A DNA stretch of 45,817 nucleotides from Rhodoplanes roseus (GTDB lineage Bacteria; Pseudomonadota; Alphaproteobacteria; Rhizobiales; Xanthobacteraceae). Location: assembly GCF_003258865.1 (NCBI RefSeq), contig NZ_NPEX01000017.1, positions 1-45,817 of the forward strand, given 5' to 3'. Within the stretch, counting starts at the first letter, position 1. The number at the start of each line of letters is the position of its first letter. A program made the translations under genes and the position numbers. Positions 18,772-28,700 of the stretch are shown here, piece by piece. Under the pieces are notes generated by a model that saw only the letters and a list, made by a program, of their open reading frames with translations, searched no databases and was not told the origin of the DNA.

Positions 18772-20463
18772 TCACCCGGCCCGCACCGTCTCCAGGAACT
18801 TGCCGACCTCGAGCTTGAGGCGGTTGCTCTCGCCCGAGAGCGACCGGGCCGAGGAGAGCACCTGCGAGGAGGCCGAGCCGGTCTCGATCGCGCCCTGGTT
18901 CACGCTGGCGATGTTGGCGGCGACCTGGGCCGTGCCCTGCGCTGCCTGCTGCACATTGCGGGCGATCTCCGAGGTCGCGGCCCCCTGCTCCTCGATGGCG
19001 GCCGCGATCGACGCGGCGATCTCGGCGATCCGGGCGATCGTGCCGCCGATCTGCTTGATGGCGCCGACCGAGTCCTGGGTCGCCTGCTGCATGCCGGCGA
19101 TCTGGGCGCCGATCTCGCCGGTCGCCTTGGCGGTCTGGGCGGCGAGCAGCTTGACCTCCTGGGCCACCACGGCGAACCCCTTGCCCGCGTCGCCGGCCCG
19201 CGCCGCCTCGATGGTCGCGTTCAGCGCCAGGAGGTTGGTCTGCTCGGCGATCGCCGTGATCAGCTTGACGACGTCGCCGATGCGCTGCGCCGCCTGGGAC
19301 AGCGCGGCGATGCGGTCGTCGGTCTCCCCGGCCTGCTGCACGGCGTCGGCGGCGATGCGGGTCGACTCCTGTACCTGCCGGCCGATCTCGCCGACCGACG
19401 AGGTCATCTGGTCGGTGGCGGAGGCGACGCTCTGCACATTGGCGGAGGCCTGCTCGGAGCCGGCGGCCGCCGAGGTGGCGAGCGACTGCGTCGTCTCGGC
19501 CGTGCGCATCAGCGTGCCGGCTGCCGCCTCGAGCTCGGTGGAGGCCGACGAGACCGTCTCGACGATGCCGCCCACGGCGGCCTCGAAGCCGTCGGCGAGC
19601 CGGCGCATCTCCGTCTTGCGCAGCGCCGCCGCGCGGGCGTCGACCGCGCGCTGGGTCTCCGCCTCGCGCTGCGCCCGCTCGGCCGCCTTGACCTTGAACG
19701 CCTCGACCGCGTCGGCGATCTGGCCGATCTCGTCCTTGCGGCCGACACCGGGCAGCACGACCTCGAAGTCGCCCTCGGCGAGCCGCCGCATGCCGGCGGT
19801 CAGCGCCGCCACGGGTCGGGCCACGCCGAACTGGGCGATCATGAATCCGATCAGCAGCGCGACCGTGACGCCGGCCGCCGTCATCAGGCCCATGTAGAGG
19901 ATCGCCTGCCGCGCCTGCACATGCAGCCCCTCGACGCCCTCGGTGATCTCGCGGTCGAGCCGAACACCGGCCGGAACCATCTCCTGGAGCAGCCCGGAGA
20001 GCAGCGGATCGACGCCGGTCCGCATCAGGTTCGCCGCCTTGGCCTTGTCGCCGGCGCTCGCCAAGGCGATCACGGGCCCCGTCGCGGTCACGACGTCGCC
20101 GAAGGTGCGCTCGAAGCCGGCCACCTGGGCGGCGATGCGCGGCACCCGCTGCCGCACCGCCTCGTAGCTCTGCTTGACGGCCTCGGCCGTCTTGCCGATC
20201 TCCGGCAGGATCGCCTGGACGTGGGCGTCGTCGGTCTCGGCCACGATACGGTAGAGCAGCATCTCGTAGCGGTAGAGGTCGCGGGTCGAGCGCACCGCCG
20301 AGATGATCCCTGCCTCGTCGCCCTGCAGGAAGCCCGAATAGTCTCTGTCGATGGCCGCCATGTTCGACCCGGCATACCAGGCGCTGCCGGCCGAGGCCGC
20401 CGCCAGGAGCAGGATGACGCCGATGATTTTCGAGAGAATCCGCAGGTTGTCGAGCAGTGACAT
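18772..20463 (-). CDS. Methyl-accepting chemotaxis protein
   Basis: A 563-residue chemoreceptor. TM1 is about residues 12-31. A periplasmic helical-bundle sensor (about 35-185) follows. TM2 is 188-211. A HAMP domain (about 212-265) and a long cytoplasmic coiled-coil follow. The signalling hairpin tip is intact: [21 protein letters not shown] runs into [14 protein letters not shown]. No CheR/CheB pentapeptide is seen at the C-terminus. It is convergent with the dehalogenase gene. The ligand is unknown. Confidence 0.93.
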   Translation of the reverse strand: MSLLDNLRILSKIIGVILLLAAASAGSAWYAGSNMAAIDRDYSGFLQGDEAGIISAVRSTRDLYRYEMLLYRIVAETDDAHVQAILPEIGKTAEAVKQSYEAVRQRVPRIAAQVAGFERTFGDVVTATGPVIALASAGDKAKAANLMRTGVDPLLSGLLQEMVPAGVRLDREITEGVEGLHVQARQAILYMGLMTAAGVTVALLIGFMIAQFGVARPVAALTAGMRRLAEGDFEVVLPGVGRKDEIGQIADAVEAFKVKAAERAQREAETQRAVDARAAALRKTEMRRLADGFEAAVGGIVETVSSASTELEAAAGTLMRTAETTQSLATSAAAGSEQASANVQSVASATDQMTSSVGEIGRQVQESTRIAADAVQQAGETDDRIAALSQAAQRIGDVVKLITAIAEQTNLLALNATIEAARAGDAGKGFAVVAQEVKLLAAQTAKATGEIGAQIAGMQQATQDSVGAIKQIGGTIARIAEIAASIAAAIEEQGAATSEIARNVQQAAQGTAQVAANIASVNQGAIETGSASSQVLSSARSLSGESNRLKLEVGKFLETVRAG

Positions 20464-20693
20464 CGTCGAAGGTCCAAGGGTTACGACCGGAGCCGGCGCG
20501 CCACGCCGCGCCGCCGCGGGCCGGAATGCCCACGGGGTCGTCTGCCCCGCGACACCGGTCGCGGGGCCCTCGGATTGGCAGAACGGTGTTGTGGTATTCC
20601 TAACGGGCTAGACCTTCGGCAGGATGCCGGGCGGCGCCTGGCGCATGCCTTCAGCCCGCCCGGGTCCCTGCCGCGGCGGGCGGCCGGCCCGCC

Positions 20694-21125
20694 CTATCGC
20701 AGCACGCCGCGGCGGGTCAGCCGCCAGGCGTAGAGGCAGACGGCGATCAGCAGGGCGTAGCCGATGGCGCTGCCGACCAGGCCGGAGCCGCCGGTCGCCT
20801 CGGTCCAGCCGCGTGCCACCGTCTGCCAGGCCAGCACCAGCAGGCCGAGCACCACCGAGGCGAGAAACAGCGGCAGCGCCGCCTTGCGCAGCATGAACAG
20901 CGCGACCGCGCCGGCGACGTTGAGCAGCGCCAGCACGATCGAGGCGGCGTAGTCGACCGTCGTCAGCCGCTCGAAATAGGCCTTCTGGGCCGGCTCCAGC
21001 GGCAGCGCGCCGGTCTCGATCAGGTAGAACGACAGCAGCGTCCAGACGACCGAGAATACGAACCAGACGAAGATGATCCAGACCCAGACGGGCCGTCGCG
21101 GCCGCGCCGCCGTGTCGTCGCTCAT
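20694..21125 (-). CDS. Small multi-pass membrane protein, function unknown
   Basis: A 143-residue protein from ATG 21125. Four hydrophobic segments are visible: about residues 13-36 (VWVWIIFVWFVFSVVWTLLS), 58-80, 86-104, and 117-135. The first loop, with ALPLEPAQKAYFERLT, lies outside the membrane. No family I can name. The neighbours give no clear functional link. Confidence 0.75.
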   Translation of the reverse strand: MSDDTAARPRRPVWVWIIFVWFVFSVVWTLLSFYLIETGALPLEPAQKAYFERLTTVDYAASIVLALLNVAGAVALFMLRKAALPLFLASVVLGLLVLAWQTVARGWTEATGGSGLVGSAIGYALLIAVCLYAWRLTRRGVLR

Positions 21126-21311
21126 GATGGCTCTCCCCGTGGCACGATCCGCCGGACCGCCTCGCTCCGCCGACGCGATCGGCATGCTGGCCGACCGGGC
21201 GGCCGGTTCTGTGACGGCCCGCCGCCGCGGCGGAACACCGTGCCGCGGCCCGACGTTGGCGGCGAGAGCGGGCGCGCCACGCCGGCCGCCCGCGACAGAC
21301 CGGAGAACCCC

Positions 21312-21698
21312 ATGCGCGCCGTCCCGTCCCTGCCCCGCAGCCTCTCCGGCCCCGGCTTCGCAGTCCCGCGCCGGCCCGGCGCCGCATCCGGACCAGTGTC
21401 GCTCCGCACCGCCGCCGGCGCGCAGCGGGCGGCGATCGGCATGGGGGCGATCGGCATGGGCGCGGTCGGGGCGCTGGCCCTCGGTGCCGTGGCGATCGGC
21501 GCGCTGGCGGTCGGCGCCTTCGCGATCGGCCGCCTCTCGGTCCGGCGGGCGCGCTTCGACGCGGTCGAGATCGGCGACCTGACGGTGCGTCGCCTGAACA
21601 TCCCCGAGCCGCGGCCGCTGCGGCGTCCCTCGGTCCCGTCTCCCGAGATCACCGGCAGCGCCGCCCCGCGCGGCGCCCGCTCCCCCACCGCCTCGTGA
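21312..21698 (+). CDS. Small protein with A-x-G beta-helix-like repeats
   Basis: A 128-residue protein from ATG 21312. After a Pro/Arg-rich start, residues about 40-75 hold short repeats of the type (A/G)-(I/L/V)-G-(A/M): GAIGMGAVGALALGAVAIGA continues to LSVRRARFDAVEIGDLTV. Such five-to-six-residue periodicity usually builds a beta-helix like pentapeptide-repeat proteins. The C-terminus is Pro/Ser-rich. It has neither a signal peptide nor a catalytic motif. It starts divergently from the membrane protein gene before it. Confidence 0.65.
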   Translation: MRAVPSLPRSLSGPGFAVPRRPGAASGPVSLRTAAGAQRAAIGMGAIGMGAVGALALGAVAIGALAVGAFAIGRLSVRRARFDAVEIGDLTVRRLNIPEPRPLRRPSVPSPEITGSAAPRGARSPTAS

Positions 21699-21709
21699 CC
21701 CCGGCGCAC

Positions 21710-22453
21710 CTACGCACCCCGGGGCAGTGACAGCTCGTAGATGATCATCGACTCGATGACGATCGAGTGCTCGTAGGCGAGGCGCGCTCGAAAGCCGGCC
21801 TTCTCGATCAACGACCCGAACAGATCGAGGTCGGAGTCCGACGACACCATGACGAACAGCCGCCCGTCCGGCTTCAGCCGGTCGCGCGCCTGGTCGAACA
21901 GATTCTTGACGTCGCGATATTGCGGGCCGGCATGCCAGCCGCGATCCGCCAGGTCGCTCGGCTCGCCGGCGTGCTTGGGCGGGCTCGACAGGATCACGTC
22001 GAAGATCGGCCGCGGCGCGATCGCCGACAGGAGGTCGGAGCACAGGCCGCCGACCCGGCCGCCGAGGCCGTTCGCCACCGCGTTCTCGCCGGCCGACAGG
22101 GCGGCGTTGGGATTGATGTCGGCGGCGACGACATGCTCGGCCCCGGCGCGGGCGGCGGCGAGCGCGAGGATGCCGGACCCGGTCCCGACGTCGAGGACGC
22201 GCTTGCCGGTCAGGTCCATCTTGTCGATGAAGGCGGCGAAGAGCTCGCTGCTCAGGAAGTAGCGCGGATGGAACACGGTCGGCCGCACCGTGAGCCGGAA
22301 GCCGGCGGCGTTCGCCACCCGGGCGCTCTTGCGCGACAGGATCAGATGATACGAGAAGAAATGGATGAAACGCCGGAGCAGGCGACGAAACGGGCCGTGC
22401 GGAGTGCCGCGACGATCGAGGGCGTTCGCAGTATCGCCGACATACGAGTCCAT
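21710..22453 (-). CDS. Class I SAM methyltransferase of the HemK/PrmC-like type
   Basis: A 247-residue methyltransferase. The SAM-binding motif is VLDVGTGSGILALAAARAGA, followed by VVAADINPNA. The active-site motif is ILSSPPKH, where the N/D-PP-Y of PrmC-type enzymes is replaced by SSPPK, so the substrate is probably not the usual release-factor glutamine. ATG 22453 has AGGA eight bases upstream. A membrane-association-like hydrophobic patch (RRFIHFFSYHLIL) precedes the catalytic domain. Confidence 0.82.
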   Translation of the reverse strand: MDSYVGDTANALDRRGTPHGPFRRLLRRFIHFFSYHLILSRKSARVANAAGFRLTVRPTVFHPRYFLSSELFAAFIDKMDLTGKRVLDVGTGSGILALAAARAGAEHVVAADINPNAALSAGENAVANGLGGRVGGLCSDLLSAIAPRPIFDVILSSPPKHAGEPSDLADRGWHAGPQYRDVKNLFDQARDRLKPDGRLFVMVSSDSDLDLFGSLIEKAGFRARLAYEHSIVIESMIIYELSLPRGA

Positions 22454-22511
22454 ATGATTGTCCTGTGTGGGCGTAGGGGGGCGGAGACGTCGAAGCAGCG
22501 GCGTCGACCGG

Positions 22512-23165
22512 TCACAGGTCGGCGTGTCCTTCGGCGGCGGATGTCGGATCGACATACGGACGGGGCGGCCGCTCGATCAGCGCGACCAGGTGGTGCCAGA
22601 GCGAGCGGGGACGGGCGGCCCTGGTCCGGCACTCCGGCCGTGCGCTCGGATCCGTCATCAGGCCGCGCAGCGTGATCATCTCCCAGGCGAGCGGGCTCCA
22701 GTCCCGCCAGGCGGCCTGGGCCTGCTCGACCAGCACGCCGCTCACCACCTCGGGCGCCGCATCGAACACCTGCGGCATGCGGCCCGACAATCCGTCGTCG
22801 CGCAGGATGTTCCATTTCGACACGCCGCCCATCACGGGCGATCCGAGCGCGTAGACGACGCGCCCGACCCAGGCCTCGCGAATGCAGTAGGAGCACATCG
22901 CGCAGGGCTCGACGTTGGAATAGAGGGAGCACTCGCGCAGCTCCCGGCGTCCGATCGCCTTCTGGGCCCGGGCCAGCGCGATGACCTCGGCGTGGCGCGA
23001 GACGTCGCCGTCGCGGATCGTGCGATTGATCGCTTCCGCGACGATGCGGCCCTCGCGGGCGACGACGGCCCCGAACGGGTATTCGCCCTTGCCGACCGCG
23101 ATCCGGGACAGCGCGACGCAACGCGCCATCATGGCCTCGTCTTCGCCGTCGCGTGACGTCACCAT
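22512..23165 (-). CDS. CMP/dCMP-type nucleoside deaminase
   Basis: A 217-residue zinc deaminase. Zinc and catalytic residues are visible: His58 and Glu60 in RHAEVIALARAQ, and Cys88/Cys91 in VEPCAMCSYCIREAW. This resembles tRNA-adenosine/guanine deaminase relatives; the extended C-terminus (residues 150-217) is more like free-base or nucleoside deaminases of the guanine deaminase group. ATG 23165 is the first start; ATG 23132 is an alternative. Substrate not assignable from sequence alone. Confidence 0.85.
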   Translation of the reverse strand: MVTSRDGEDEAMMARCVALSRIAVGKGEYPFGAVVAREGRIVAEAINRTIRDGDVSRHAEVIALARAQKAIGRRELRECSLYSNVEPCAMCSYCIREAWVGRVVYALGSPVMGGVSKWNILRDDGLSGRMPQVFDAAPEVVSGVLVEQAQAAWRDWSPLAWEMITLRGLMTDPSARPECRTRAARPRSLWHHLVALIERPPRPYVDPTSAAEGHADL

Positions 23166-23316
23166 GCGGTCGCTGCTCCGTTGCCCCGAGCGTCCGCGGT
23201 CAACGCGATCGCCCTCGCGACTCCGGGACTGCGTGCCCCCGGGACATGCAGACGGGAACGGCGCGCCCCCGAGCCATTCAACAGAACGTGTTCGTCAGCG
23301 GAAAGTTCCGCGGCCC

Positions 23317-24300
23317 CTACTGCATCTTGATGTCCGCCGCCTTGGCGATGGCGCTCCAGCGGGCGATCTCGCTGTCGATCAGAGCCTGGGCCTGCGCCGG
23401 CGTGTTGCCGACCGGGTCCATGCCGAGCTCGGCGAGGCGCTTCCTGGTCTCCGGCAGCGCCAGCCCGGCCAGGATGTCCTTGTTGAGGCGCTCGACGATC
23501 GGCGCCGGCGTGCCGGCCGGCGCCGCGAAGCCGACCCAGAACGTCATCACCATGCCGGGCAGGCCGGCCTCCGGGGCCGACGGCACGTCCGGCAGCACCG
23601 GCGAGCGCGTCGCGCCCGCCACCATCAGGGGGCGGAGCTGGCCCGACTGGATCAGCGGCAGTGCGGTCGGCAGCGACGTCACCAGCACCTGCACCTGGCC
23701 AGCCACCAGATCCTGCAGCACCGCGCCGGCGCCGCGATACGGCACGTGCACCAGGTCGACGCCGGCCAGGCTCTTGAACAGCTCGCCGCCCATATGCGTG
23801 TTGGTGCCGTTGCCGCCCGAGCCGAAGAAATACTTTCCGGGATTGGCCTTCAGCAGCGCGATCAGCTCGGCGACCGTCTTGGCCGGCAGGTTGGGGTTGA
23901 CCACCATCACGTGCGGGTTCTCGACCGCCGTCGTCACTTGCACGAAGCCCTTCTTGGCGTCGAACGGCAGGGTCGGGATCAGCCCGGCCGCGATCGTGTA
24001 GGACATCTCCAGCGTCAGCAGCGTCTGGCCGTCCGGATTGGCGCGCGCCACCGCGCTCCAGCCGACCACGCCGGCGCCGCCGGTGCGGTTCTCCACCACG
24101 GTCGGCACGCCGAGCGGCCCGCTCGCCGCCTGGGCGACGATGCGGGCCACCGTGTCGGTCGAGCCGCCCGGCGCGAACGGCACCACGAAGGTGACGGGCC
24201 GCGACGGAAAGCTTTGGGCGGAGGCGGACGGGACGATGGCGGACGGGACAATGGCGATCACGCCGGCCACCAGGGCGAGCGCGCGGACGATCGGCAGCAT
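23317..24300 (-). CDS. Bug/TctC-family periplasmic solute-binding protein
   Basis: A 327-residue protein. Signal peptide about 1-29 ends SAIVPSASAQS. The mature part starts FPSRPVTFVVPFAPGGSTD, the usual opening of tripartite tricarboxylate transporter binding proteins. The central GGNGTNTHMGGELFK and HVPYRGAGAVLQDLVAGQV segments line the carboxylate site. AGGGGAA lies before ATG 24300. No TctA/TctB membrane genes are near, so it is an orphan, as many Bug proteins are. Confidence 0.9.
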   Translation of the reverse strand: MLPIVRALALVAGVIAIVPSAIVPSASAQSFPSRPVTFVVPFAPGGSTDTVARIVAQAASGPLGVPTVVENRTGGAGVVGWSAVARANPDGQTLLTLEMSYTIAAGLIPTLPFDAKKGFVQVTTAVENPHVMVVNPNLPAKTVAELIALLKANPGKYFFGSGGNGTNTHMGGELFKSLAGVDLVHVPYRGAGAVLQDLVAGQVQVLVTSLPTALPLIQSGQLRPLMVAGATRSPVLPDVPSAPEAGLPGMVMTFWVGFAAPAGTPAPIVERLNKDILAGLALPETRKRLAELGMDPVGNTPAQAQALIDSEIARWSAIAKAADIKMQ

Positions 24301-24636
24301 GGCATTCCCCTGTGGCGCGCCCGGCCGGACGAGGCCGCGGACGCGCATGACCCGAGACGGCGCAGGACGAACGAGAACCAGGACGAGAACGGACATGGAC
24401 GGAGGCGCGAGGACGTCGAGCACGGGCAGGCGAACACGGGCAGGTGCGCGCGGCCGGCCCGCGCGACCGCGCGGCGCCCGCCGCCGGGGGCGGCCTCAGA
24501 ATGATCCGCGCGCCGCCGCCTGCCAAGCGGCAAGACGGCGCCGTCCGCAGCGGGAGTCCGTAGCCCGCATGGAGCCCGCAGGGCGCAATGCGGGAGCCAC
24601 GCCGCCGCGAGACAGTGCCGACCGTGTGCGAAATCC
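24301..24636. repeat. Intergenic region with a short hairpin repeat
   Basis: No gene seen. At 24560-24600 a dispersed-repeat fragment starts GTAGCCCGCATGGAG and forms a hairpin of CCCGCAT (24564-24570) with ATGCGGG (24588-24594). It shares the GTAGCCC..ATGGAGC head with the repeats at 14108 and 15597. Confidence 0.55.
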
Positions 24637-25383
24637 TCAGCGCCGCATCAGCGCGAACACGCCCCAGCCGAGATGCTCGCGCGTGAACGTGGCGTAGCGC
24701 ACGGGCTCGGCGGTCAGGGTGGCGCGCACCTCGGGGGCGAAGGCGTCGTCGGGATGGGCGTCGAGCCAGCGGCGCATCGTGAGCCACTTGGCCGCCTCGT
24801 AGCGGTCCCAGCCGTCCTGATCGGCCAGCACCATCTCGACGACGTCGAAGCCGAGCCGGCCGAAGGACGCGAGCAGGTCCGGCAGCAGCAGGAAGTCGGC
24901 GATCGCGCCGGCGAGGCACCCCTTGGCGACCGCCTCGCTCGGCGGCAGCCGCCGCCAGAACGGCTCGCCGATCAGGATGATGCCGCCGGCGCGCAGGCTG
25001 CGCTCCAACAGCGCGACGGTGCCGGCGACGCCCCCGCCGATCCAGGTGGCGCCGACGCAGGCGGCCACGTCGACCGGCGCGGCGGCGACATGGCCGGCGG
25101 CGTCGCCGTGCACGAACGTGACCCGGTCGGCGACGCCGAGCGCGACGGCGCGGCGGTGCGCCTGCGCCGTGAACAGCGGGCTCATGTCGATGCCGGTGCC
25201 GCCGATGCCGTGATCGCGCGCCCAGGTGCACAGCATCTCGCCCGACCCGCTGCCGAGATCGAGCACCCGCGCCCCCGCCTCCATCCGCAGCGCCGCGCCG
25301 AGCGTCGCGAGCTTGTCCGCGGTGATCGGATTGTGGATGCGATGCGCGCTTTCGCTGACGGTGAAGATCCGCGGGATGTCCAC
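24637..25383 (-). CDS. Class I SAM-dependent methyltransferase
   Basis: A 248-residue protein starting at GTG 25383, with AAGGA eight bases upstream. The SAM motif is ARVLDLGSGSGEMLCTW, followed by GTGIDMSPLF and VTFVHGDAAG. The region CVGATWIGGGV and LLIGEPFW is like the methyltransferase family 25/UbiE-related group acting on small molecules. The acceptor is unknown. Confidence 0.87.
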   Translation of the reverse strand: MDIPRIFTVSESAHRIHNPITADKLATLGAALRMEAGARVLDLGSGSGEMLCTWARDHGIGGTGIDMSPLFTAQAHRRAVALGVADRVTFVHGDAAGHVAAAPVDVAACVGATWIGGGVAGTVALLERSLRAGGIILIGEPFWRRLPPSEAVAKGCLAGAIADFLLLPDLLASFGRLGFDVVEMVLADQDGWDRYEAAKWLTMRRWLDAHPDDAFAPEVRATLTAEPVRYATFTREHLGWGVFALMRR

Positions 25384-25512
25384 GGCGGAAGTCCTTTTGG
25401 GGGGTGTGAGCAGAGTCGGTCGAGGGCCGAGGGCCCGACGGGCCGCAGCCGTAGGTGTTTAGTCCCGGAGAGTCGTGGCGTATTCTTGACCCGAAAAGGC
25501 GAGGATCCGTTA

Positions 25513-25620
25513 TGGCAAAGATTCTTGCGGCTGAAGGACTTCCGCCGTGTTTCAACGCGCTACGACAAGCTCGCCAGAAACTTTCTCGCTGGCGGAATCC
25601 TGGCTACCACCGCCGCTTAA
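25513..25620 (+). pseudogene. C-terminal remnant of an IS5-family transposase
   Basis: A 35-codon in-frame fragment reads WQRFLRLKDFRRVSTRYDKL followed by ARNFLAGGILATTAA and TAA. RLKxFRRxxTRYDKLARNFLA is the hallmark end of IS5-family transposases. Nothing upstream restores the catalytic domain and I found no terminal repeats. It marks the left edge of the lower-GC segment carrying the large ATPase gene. Confidence 0.82.
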
Positions 25621-25647
25621 TGGCTCAATTAAGTCTCAACCTTAGAG

Positions 25648-25668
25648 ATCGGCAAACATCAATCGGCA
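25648..25668. repeat. Direct repeat ATCGGCA-N7-ATCGGCA before the ATPase gene
   Basis: Two ATCGGCA copies (25648-25654 and 25662-25668) are separated by seven bases, 70 bases before the ATG. A regulator binding the same face of DNA twice is possible; I cannot assign one. Confidence 0.4.
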
Positions 25669-25737
25669 GCCTACACTTAGGCGAGCGAATCGCTTTCGCA
25701 TCCATAACGGAATAACCCTGGGGCATGGGCTGGGGCA

Positions 25738-28700
25738 ATGGCCGACTTCGAAGCCAAACCGCTTCATTTGCATAGTCTGGATTCATTGCTCGCCGACCTT
25801 GTCAGCGGCAGGGCAGTACTCGTTGCCGACGGCCAGCCATTTACGTTGGGCGACCGAGAGCGCAGTGCGCTTCAGTGGTACCGCGAACGGGGTTCGAGCG
25901 CGTGGAAAGCAAACGTCATTGCAGCGAACGGCGAGGACTTCGTCGATGCAGTGTCTAAACCACCACCTGAACTGCCGGTTCTGCCTGCACGGCCAGCTAA
26001 CGCAAACAGTCGCCGTCTGACTCTAAAGACAGTCGAAGCGCATCGATTTGCGGGCCTGCACAAATTCGGCACACCGGACGCAGCCCCTCCGGACTATCGG
26101 CACGACTTCTCGAGTTTGCCGACCTTGTTCGAAGGGAGAAATGGTTCCGGGAAGACATCGCTTATCAACGCCATTGTGTGGGCGCTCACGGGCGAGATCC
26201 TTCGGCCGCAACGAGAGCCAGAAAAGGCGAAGGATGAGTTCGAGTGCTGGGTTCAGCCGGACCGCGAGGACGCCGAACCGACGGCCCACCGCCTGTCGCC
26301 AGTCACCCCTATGCCGAACACCGATCAGTACCGACCGGATCGAGCGTGGGTTCCGGCCGATACCTGGGTTGAACTGACGTTCGTGGACCAGAATGGCGCA
26401 GCCGTTCCGCAGATCCGTCGGACTCAGAGACGGTCGCCGCTAGGCAAGCTCACCGAAGACGAACCGGATCTTTCGGTGCTCGGCATCGATCCCATTGCTG
26501 TGCGTATCGGCTCTGTGATGCCGGCGCTCCTGCCCCTCATTAAAGTCGGAAGCGAGTCCGAACTCGGCCGTGCCGTCTCACAGCTCACTGGGCTCTCGGG
26601 TCTCGTCGATCTTGCTGATCATGCGAGACGCTTGAAGAAGAAGATCGCTGACGATCTTCGAAAGGCGAAAACGAGAGAATTGCAACAAGCGGATGTTTCC
26701 TACAGCACGGCTCAGGCCGATTTGGCTGCGCTCGTGAAGTTGCATCCGGCGATTGCCCCGTCCGTCGATATTCCAAGTCCGTCTAACGATGCCGGAATTG
26801 AAGCAGTTGTCGAGCAGATCGTACAGCACTTCGAACACAAGAAGACCGCTGCGTACCAATCCGCCCGCTCGATACTCGGAAGCAATTTTGATCCGGCCGA
26901 TTCCGCGCTACGAACCAACCTGGAGCAGAACATCGGGTTGGCCCTGGATTGCGTCAAACGCCTCAGTGATCTTCCCGCAGTTTCCAGACTCAATGCACTC
27001 AAGGCCTTATCCGGCGAACAGATCGATGAAGCGACGGCCGAAATCGCTACAATTCTCGAATCCGGCAAGACCTTAGAAGCCCTCGCACGGGATCCTTCGA
27101 CTGCAGCTCGCGCCCGCCTCTACGCCCACATCGTCACATGGAGAGATGAGCACCCCGATCCCGCGAGAGACGAAGGCACATGCGTTGTGTGCGGGAGCCC
27201 TCTCGCAGGTGCTATTGATCCCGTCAGCGGTCGGCCGGTTCTGACGCATATTCACGACGTCGCAACCGATGCAGCCTTGCTGTCCCAAACGCTCTCGAAG
27301 TGGTCCGGGGGCGTGCTTGGTCGCCTGCTGCAGAGCCTGCCTGAGCCATTGAGGCCTGAGCTCTCGGTCGACCTCCCAGAACATCCGTGTGATCTCCTCC
27401 GTACCGCGATCGTCGACGAGTTATTCAAATCCGATTCATTCGGAGGGGTTCTTGCTAGCCTTCAATCTGGGACTGCGGCCGCCTACGATCGGGTCACGGC
27501 AGAGCGAGCGCCACTCGCGGAGGAGTTGCCCATTGTCCTGCCAACCGCGTGTCGATCGCTCGAAGCGGCGTTGAAGCGGTTGGACAAAGCGCTCCGGTTC
27601 GCGCGCTGGCGACAAGACAACGACATCTTGGTGCGCAAGGTCGCCACCTCCGTCCTCGGCCGGCGGCCGAAAGAGGGGGAGTCCGCAGAGTCGGAGACGC
27701 TGGTCGGAAAACTCCTCGATCTCGATCGCACTGTTCGAGCCGCGAAGCCGATTGCCGACGCGTTGACCCAGTGCTCACGATTGAAAGCCTCTCTGAAGGC
27801 ACGTCGGTCGGCCGAAAAGCGGCTCACCGAGTACGACACGGCACAGGACGCCCTGACCGACCTCCTTGCGCTCGGAGATCTCGCTGACCAGCAGGTCAAC
27901 GTACTTCGGAGGCTCCTCAGCACGGAAGCCGCGGCGTGGCGCAATAGGATCTATCTCGGCGCATTTCCCGACACAGCCCATGAACTTGTTGATACGGCCA
28001 TGGGACGAAAGGGAGAGATCGACCTCACGGTGCGAACGGGAGGCGTATCCGCACCGGCGCAACACGTCACGAATGCATCCGCACTCCGGGCGAGTCTGGT
28101 ATCGTTCTATCTTGCGTTCTGGGAACACGTGCTCAATACGCGCGGCGGATTGCGCACCATGCTTCTCGACGATCCGCAGGAACTGCTCGACGATGAAAAC
28201 CGGGAGCGGCTCGCAACCTCTCTGGGCATGCTCGTACGCAACGGCGCTCAACTGATCGTCACGTCGTATGATCCACGATTCGCCTTGTGCATGGCGCGGT
28301 TTGCCGTTGCCGGTGGGGTCATACATTTCGAGGTGCATCCCGCGACGCTCCTGCAGCCGGTCATCCGAACGACCCCACCGCTCGCCGAAATCACCAAACG
28401 TCGCGAGGCGCATGAGGCTGACAAAAATGCCGAGGAGCCCGCACGCGCATTCGTTGATGCATGCCGGGTCTATCTAGAGGCGAAGGTTGGCGATCTCTTT
28501 GATGATCCAGCCCACTCAGAATGGGTAATGCAGACTCCGAGTCCGACGCTTGCTCCGCTCGTGGCGCGTCTGCGTACGGTCGTGAGTGCGAACCCCCAAG
28601 GAATGTTTGCCGCGCACGTCTTCCGACGGTTCGTCGCTCACCCGGCATTGGAGGATGGCTCTCCGGTTCTGATACTGATGAACAAGTCACATCACGGGAG

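Noticed and set aside
22458-23156. Plus-strand frame opposite the deaminase gene
   Set aside because: Shadow of the deaminase, which has an intact zinc site on the minus strand.
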